Made by a program: the position numbers and the translations under genes. Below the pieces are notes generated by a model, which did not search any database, was not told the DNA's origin, and saw only the letters and a program-made list of their open reading frames with translations. This document shows positions 30,946 to 34,470 of a DNA stretch of 34,470 bases, one piece after another. The stretch's first letter is position 1, and the number at the start of each line of letters is the position of its first letter. The DNA is from Alphaproteobacteria bacterium (GTDB taxonomy: Bacteria; Pseudomonadota; Alphaproteobacteria; Micavibrionales; Micavibrionaceae), in assembly GCA_018000295.1 (NCBI GenBank), contig JAGNKE010000004.1, positions 124,016 to 158,485 of the forward strand, written 5' to 3'.

Positions 30946-31961
30946 ATCTCATCCTTTCCAGAGGAGCGTATAACAGGAACCTGCTGCGTGATGCAATGAA
31001 AAGAACCGCCGCCGGTCAGCAGGGTATTGGAGCACACCGCGCTCACGGTCCGCGTGGGAAAGAGTTTTTGGAGGATTTTCAAGGCGGCTCCTTCGGACTC
31101 CGTCCCGTAACAGGGCATCACAACGGCCTTGTTGCCGATCACGAAATTCATATGCGAAGCGGGGACGATCAGGCCGTTATCATCCCGCACCAGGCCGGGA
31201 GAGGGTATGCGAACGATCTCAAAACCTTCGGCGATCAACGTTTGGGCAGTTTTCTCATAAACCGCCGCGTTGGGGTCGTCGTCCCCAAACGCTGCGGGGC
31301 AGGCGACGAGACCTGGCGCCACGAACCGCGCCAGATTGTCGATATGCCCGTCCGTGTGATCGTTCAGCAGCCCGTCATCGAGCCAGACAATCCTTTTCGC
31401 GCCGAACGACTCGCGCAAGGCTGCTTCCGCGTCGTTTTCGCTCCAGTTTTTATTGCGGTTGGGGTTGAGGACGCACTGCCGGGTGGTCAGAATCGTCCCG
31501 GCGCCGTCATGCTCGATGGCTCCCCCCTCGAGAATGAAATTAAAACGCCGGATCTGTGCGTCCTTCTGCTCCGCGATAAAATCTCCGACCGTATCGTCAT
31601 GTTCGTAGATGAACTTGCCGCCCCAGCCGTTATGCCGAAAACGAAGGGCGCTCAAACGGCCCGCCGGATCGTACCCGAACACCGGACCCGTATCGCGCAG
31701 CCATGTATCGCCGAACAGCGCGGGAACTACTGCCGCCACGTTTCCGATCTGTGCCTGTGCGTTTTCCACGCTCTGCGCCCCGCAGGCCAGAACAATGACT
31801 TTTTGCCCCTGCGCCAGCGCCCGCACCATCTGCGCGACTTCACTCCGAGCCAGAGCCAGCCTTTCCCCCGGCCAACGATCATCATCGTCATGAGACGGCC
31901 AAGCGGTCCATATTTCCTGCTGCGATTCCCACTCTGCGGGGATATAAATACCTGTCTTCAT
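30942..31961 (-). CDS. aguA: Agmatine deiminase
   Basis: A 339-residue enzyme of the amidinotransferase fold that hydrolyses agmatine to N-carbamoylputrescine and ammonia. Diagnostic motifs are WTAWPSHDDD near the N-terminus, FILEGGAIEHDGAGT, LLNDHTDGHIDNLARF and the catalytic cysteine C323 in GGGSFHC. I chose the ATG at 31961 (MKTGIYIPAEWE), where homology starts. An upstream frame extension of 47 residues runs antisense through the nspC remnant and is not plausible. With aguB it forms the arginine-to-putrescine route downstream of an arginine decarboxylase that is not in the window. Confidence 0.93.
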   Translation of the reverse strand: MKTGIYIPAEWESQQEIWTAWPSHDDDDRWPGERLALARSEVAQMVRALAQGQKVIVLACGAQSVENAQAQIGNVAAVVPALFGDTWLRDTGPVFGYDPAGRLSALRFRHNGWGGKFIYEHDDTVGDFIAEQKDAQIRRFNFILEGGAIEHDGAGTILTTRQCVLNPNRNKNWSENDAEAALRESFGAKRIVWLDDGLLNDHTDGHIDNLARFVAPGLVACPAAFGDDDPNAAVYEKTAQTLIAEGFEIVRIPSPGLVRDDNGLIVPASHMNFVIGNKAVVMPCYGTESEGAALKILQKLFPTRTVSAVCSNTLLTGGGSFHCITQQVPVIRSSGKDEI

Positions 31962-32004
31962 CGTCCATGCATTCGAAAAGCGAAGCTTGTATCTAGCATA
32001 AAAT

Positions 32005-32142
32005 ATGAGAAAGCGTATCCTAAAAACCAGAGAGGTGGAAACGACGTATCCCGCTCCCGACCTCGCCCTCCTGCATGAGGACGGAAGAGTTGAAATCGTC
32101 AAGCGTTTTGGCTATGAGGACTTTGCGGGACGGTTGAGTTAG
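32005..32142 (+). pseudogene. Remnant of a second nspC (C-terminal end only)
   Basis: From about 32053 to 32142 the plus strand encodes PAPDLALLHEDGR, EIVKRFGYEDFAGRLS and a stop. This matches the last 30 residues of NspC in this window at 25 positions, while the DNA is only about 75% identical (23 differences in 93 bases), most of them silent. The rest of the gene is missing. A short frame (ATG at 32005, 45 codons) reads through it but is probably not functional. It lies between the starts of aguA and the PH-like gene's end, so it marks an old deletion of a paralogous decarboxylase gene. Confidence 0.75.
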
Positions 32143-32143
32143 T

Positions 32144-32731
32144 TTAAGCAGCTCTATATTTTAATAAATCCAAAGCAGCTGCAAACTGCGGGTTAGGGTA
32201 ATCTGTTGCATATAATCTAGACGGTCCGCTTCTCTTTGATATTCTAAATCCGTCAAGCAAGACTTCAATATCAGAAATTTGCGCCCAAGTAATCCGTTCA
32301 TTTTTTTCCAAACTCTCAAAAATAACAGCTTTATCTGTCAACAAAAGTCTTCCTTCTGCAACAACTTGCAAGGATTTTTCCGTTTTTATTGATCCTGAAC
32401 CAAATCTATAACGCACACCTTTAACAATAGGTATTGAAAAGGACGCACCACGAGTCTTGTATTGCCCGGTACTTTTATACTCAAGTTTTTTGGCGTTTTC
32501 TTGAACAGCTATAAGTACTTCTTTACCTACAGCCCTGTAACCATAATCACCTGGATCAAGCTTCGGCAACGTCGCAGTATTGTTTTCATTAAGCATCAAG
32601 GATTTCTGAAGTTCAACCTGATCTGCATAGCTAATATCGGTTTGCTGTGGTTTCTTTTTGCCCTTTATCATAAATACATAAACAACATAGACAGACAAAA
32701 TAACTATTAATACGGGGTATACATATTCCAT
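32144..32731 (-). CDS. Membrane-anchored protein with a PH-like domain
   Basis: A 195-residue protein. Residues 4-22 (VYPVLIVILSVYVVYVFMI) are a membrane anchor with a basic flank (KGKKK), followed by a polar linker. The segment from about residue 90 to 190 (GVRYRFGSGSI, GRLLLTDKAVIFESLEKNERITW, ISDIEVLLDGFRISKRSG) has the strand pattern of bacterial PH-like/GRAM domains. Such domains bind lipids or proteins, but no ligand can be named. The gene is richer in A+T than its neighbours. Its stop codon lies 2 bases after the nspC remnant on the other strand. Confidence 0.65.
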   Translation of the reverse strand: MEYVYPVLIVILSVYVVYVFMIKGKKKPQQTDISYADQVELQKSLMLNENNTATLPKLDPGDYGYRAVGKEVLIAVQENAKKLEYKSTGQYKTRGASFSIPIVKGVRYRFGSGSIKTEKSLQVVAEGRLLLTDKAVIFESLEKNERITWAQISDIEVLLDGFRISKRSGPSRLYATDYPNPQFAAALDLLKYRAA

Positions 32732-32846
32732 GAGTCCCTCCGAAATTTCTATTTTTTATACTACAGAGAAAGACAGAGGAAAACAGCAGATACAAGCACA
32801 GACATCTCTGTCTATCTCTGTAGTTTTCATCCTTTTTTTGCCAACA

Positions 32847-32874
32847 AGAAAGGCCCGCCGGAGCGGGCCTTTCT
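32847..32874 (-). terminator. Terminator of the decarboxylase gene
   Basis: A perfect 12-bp stem (AGAAAGGCCCGC with GCGGGCCTTTCT) with a 4-base loop, 20 bases after the decarboxylase stop. On the minus strand the stem ends in CCTTTCTTGTT, giving a modest U-tract. It may also work for transcripts from the other side. Confidence 0.8.
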
Positions 32875-32894
32875 CAAATCTCAAATCTTCTCGT

Positions 32895-34091
32895 CTAAAC
32901 CAGCAGCACCGTATCGCACTTGCCGAAGCCGTTGAAGTCGGTCCGCATCGTCTGGCTGTACGCGCCCGTATTCTCGAACACGATCCAGTCACCCATGCGG
33001 ATATCGGCGGGCAGGGTGAACGGCCCCTCCATCATATCCAGCGAGTCGCAGGTCGGTCCCGCAAGGCGGAAATCCATTGTCCCGCCCTCGAACACGCCTT
33101 CGCCGCGCACGGCATGGACCGGAAAACGCGTCCCCAGCAGCGGTCCGGCATCAAACAGGCCGCCATAGGTGCCCTCGTTCAGGTACAGAAGATTGCCCTT
33201 GCGGAGCTCCACCCGCGCCACCAGCTTGCCGCCCTCGGCCACGAGGCAGCGCCCCGGTTCGGCCAGAATCTCCATATGCTCCAGTCCGGCCTTGCGGACC
33301 CCCTTGCGGATGACATCCATGCAGGTTTGGATTGAGGGAACGTTCTCGCCCGTGTAGAAAACGGGAAAGCCGCCGCCGACATCCAGCATATCCACCTTCA
33401 CGCCGCTATCCACAATCACACTCTTGGCCAGCATCAGAGCCTGGGTGAAGACGGTTGCATCCGAAATCTGCGTTCCGACATGGAAGCACAGGCCGAGCTT
33501 ATCGCTCACCGTCCGGCATTTCCGCAGCAGTTCGGCGGTTTCCATCGGTGTCGCACCGAATTTGGAGGACAGGTCGATCGTCGCGCCTTTATTTTTAGGC
33601 AGCGCGAGGCGGACGTGCAGCTTCAGGTCCGTAGCCAGCCCGGTCTCGCGGATGATCTTGTAAAGCTCATCCTCGCAATCCAGAACGAAATGACGCACAC
33701 CGTAACGGTAATACGCCTCGCGAATCGACTCGGGCGTCTTGACCGGGTGCATAAAATATATTTCGGCTTTGGGCGCATGGGCGCGGACCAGACGCACCTC
33801 GGCGATGGAGGCGGCGTCGAACGCGCTCACCCCGGCCTTCACCAGCGCGGCGATAACGGATTCATGCGGATTGGTCTTGACGGCGAACATGGCCTTGCCG
33901 GGAAAAGCATCCATGAAACGGCGGGCCGCGGCCTCAATCACGGCGGGCTGCAGGACGTGCAGAGGCTTCGCAGGTTTGCGTCTGCGGATCAGCTGCTCAT
34001 CCGTTCCCTTGAAGACGACAAGCGAACGCTTGACGGTTTTCAGAGCGCCGCCTTGATTTGCTTTTTTCCGGAAGGAAACTAATTTTCCCAT
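32895..34091 (-). CDS. Fold-III ornithine/lysine/arginine decarboxylase family enzyme, probably ornithine decarboxylase
   Basis: A 398-residue PLP enzyme related to eukaryotic-type ornithine decarboxylase. PLP lysine K72 in MFAVKTNPH, the conserved LSSKFGAT, the glycine loop DVGGGFPV, EPGRCLVA, and the catalytic cysteine C348 in GPTCDSLD donated across the dimer. It should form putrescine from ornithine (cadaverine from lysine is possible, since bifunctional members exist). GAGAGG lies 10 bases before the ATG at 34091. A leader of at least 379 bases precedes it and a strong terminator follows, so it is a single-gene unit. Putrescine is a substrate of the synthase at 14575. Substrate preference cannot be read reliably from the sequence. 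Confidence 0.88.
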   Translation of the reverse strand: MGKLVSFRKKANQGGALKTVKRSLVVFKGTDEQLIRRRKPAKPLHVLQPAVIEAAARRFMDAFPGKAMFAVKTNPHESVIAALVKAGVSAFDAASIAEVRLVRAHAPKAEIYFMHPVKTPESIREAYYRYGVRHFVLDCEDELYKIIRETGLATDLKLHVRLALPKNKGATIDLSSKFGATPMETAELLRKCRTVSDKLGLCFHVGTQISDATVFTQALMLAKSVIVDSGVKVDMLDVGGGFPVFYTGENVPSIQTCMDVIRKGVRKAGLEHMEILAEPGRCLVAEGGKLVARVELRKGNLLYLNEGTYGGLFDAGPLLGTRFPVHAVRGEGVFEGGTMDFRLAGPTCDSLDMMEGPFTLPADIRMGDWIVFENTGAYSQTMRTDFNGFGKCDTVLLV

Positions 34092-34214
34092 TTCATAAAA
34101 CCTCTCAAAAACAAAAAACAGTTAAGGGTAAGTGTTAGGCTTTCTGGAACAGCTTCCCGAAGAGGGAAGCCGAACCCGCCCGCCTGTGTTTTCTTCACAG
34201 ACGGTGCAGCCGCC

Positions 34215-34361
34215 TTACCGAATGTTTTTCCTTGGAAGACTTGTATGAGAGGTCAAAGTGAAGGATCGAACGCACAAAGCCCCGCCACGGGGCTCGGGTT
34301 CATCAGCTTCAACAAATCGGGGATGACGGCCCCGGCCGGTACAAGCAACTTTACGTTTCAT
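34215..34361 (-). CDS. Possible leader peptide 2 (48 codons) in the decarboxylase leader
   Basis: The minus-strand frame starts MKRKVACTGRGRHPRF and ends inside the leader, 123 bases before the decarboxylase ATG. GAAAGGG lies 8 bases upstream and could be its ribosome site. The start codon sits in the loop of a TTTACG/CGTAAA hairpin. The frame spans the GC-rich hairpin at 34278-34294, so its translation would change leader folding. The second half looks non-coding, so it may be fortuitous. Confidence 0.3.
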   Translation of the reverse strand: MKRKVACTGRGRHPRFVEADEPEPRGGALCVRSFTLTSHTSLPRKNIR

Positions 34362-34392
34362 CACGTAAACCCTTTCAAATCAAAGGAAGCAG

Positions 34393-34440
34393 TTATAAAA
34401 GTTCTTCCAGTCCAAAAAGTTTACGCCGTTGCATAACCAT
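34393..34440 (-). CDS. Possible leader peptide 1 (15 codons) in the decarboxylase leader
   Basis: The minus-strand frame encodes MVMQRRKLFGLEELL and a stop. It is short, begins with two Met within three codons and has two adjacent arginines, which recalls ornithine- or arginine-sensing leader peptides. No strong ribosome site precedes it. Confidence 0.3.
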   Translation of the reverse strand: MVMQRRKLFGLEELL

Positions 34441-34470
34441 ATCTAGTGTGACCTAGGGGCCAGAGACACG

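Larger units (their letters stand above)
34092..34470 (-). ncRNA. Long structured 5' leader of the decarboxylase, candidate speF-type RNA element
   Basis: This stretch of at least 379 bases holds no convincing plus-strand gene. On the minus strand it is the leader of the decarboxylase. Visible hairpins: TTTACG with CGTAAA around an ATG (34350-34369), AGCCCCG-TGG-CGGGGCT (34278-34294), CGTCTGTG with CACAGGCG (34181-34203), and GCTTCCC-TCTTC-GGGAAGC (34152-34170). It also holds two short reading frames. Alphaproteobacterial ornithine decarboxylase genes are known to carry a leader of about 400 bases (the speF motif, Rfam RF00518). Length, position and gene match that class, but I could not check the consensus. 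The promoter is probably beyond the right edge. Confidence 0.5.

Noticed and set aside
30996..32078. 360-codon plus-strand frame opposite the agmatine deiminase gene
   Set aside because: Shadow of a gene with all agmatine deiminase motifs, and it lacks any recognisable protein signature.
34245..34436. 63-codon plus-strand frame in the decarboxylase leader
   Set aside because: It overlaps structured leader hairpins, has no clear ribosome site and no recognisable content. The leader interpretation on the minus strand explains the region better.
1..34470. CRISPR arrays, tRNA or rRNA genes, insertion sequences
   Set aside because: No regularly spaced repeats, no cloverleaf or conserved rRNA stretches, and no transposase motifs were seen. 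The four palindromic repeats are not regularly spaced.

Overview
The window looks like chromosome of an alphaproteobacterium. The evidence is an IalB-family protein, an ECF sigma factor paired with a YfbK-like von Willebrand protein, a long leader ahead of an ornithine-decarboxylase-type gene, and GC-rich coding DNA with many uncharacterised AT-richer genes in between. A DotI/IcmL-like protein hints at a lineage related to host-associated or predatory alphaproteobacteria, but I cannot place it below class. I see no tRNA, rRNA, CRISPR array, transposase or prophage.

Layout. (1) 1-3000: the 3' part of an ECF sigma gene overlapping a membrane VWA protein gene, closed by a strong terminator. (2) 3000-5200: a compact putative RiPP metallophore locus. 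It has an 18-bp palindrome, a secreted 10-cysteine precursor, and a single enzyme that fuses the MNIO (DUF692, BufB/MbnB-like) domain to its DUF2063 (BufC-like) partner, with the two genes overlapping by 26 bases. (3) 5300-11100, minus strand: a Sel1-repeat protein, an ABC-F ATPase (Uup-like), a SET-domain protein, a 2-oxoadipate dioxygenase/decarboxylase (HglS/YdcJ) and an unknown gene. (4) 11190-19040, plus strand: an ALDH7/AmaB-type aldehyde dehydrogenase, two paralogous small membrane proteins, a pentapeptide-repeat membrane protein, the carboxy(nor)spermidine synthase and decarboxylase genes with a DotI/IcmL-like gene between them, and an SDR. (5) 19060-22400: methylthioadenosine phosphorylase, a SulP transporter and small unknown genes. 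(6) 22496-28408: a sulfur-assimilation operon transcribed leftward (cysG-cysH-cysJ-cysI), divergent from an Rrf2 regulator. (7) 28490-29975: an IalB protein and an unknown exported protein. (8) 30088-34470: agmatine deiminase and N-carbamoylputrescine amidase, a C-terminal remnant of a second nspC, a PH-like membrane protein, and a fold-III amino-acid decarboxylase behind a leader of at least 379 nt.

Two themes recur. The first is polyamines. Putrescine can come from agmatine (aguA, aguB) or from ornithine (the decarboxylase). The synthase/decarboxylase pair can then aminopropylate it with aspartate semialdehyde without decarboxylated S-adenosylmethionine. The second is sulfur: sulfate uptake, APS reduction, sulfite reduction and siroheme synthesis, plus methylthioadenosine salvage. 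HglS and the aldehyde dehydrogenase fit lysine/2-aminoadipate breakdown. A dispersed C-rich/G-rich palindromic repeat occurs four times at gene ends and twice supplies the last residues and stop codon of paralogous genes.

The best candidates for something little described are the fused MNIO-DUF2063 enzyme with its hexad-repeat cysteine peptide, the DotI-like protein inside a polyamine operon, the decarboxylase leader, and the repeat-tailed paralogues.
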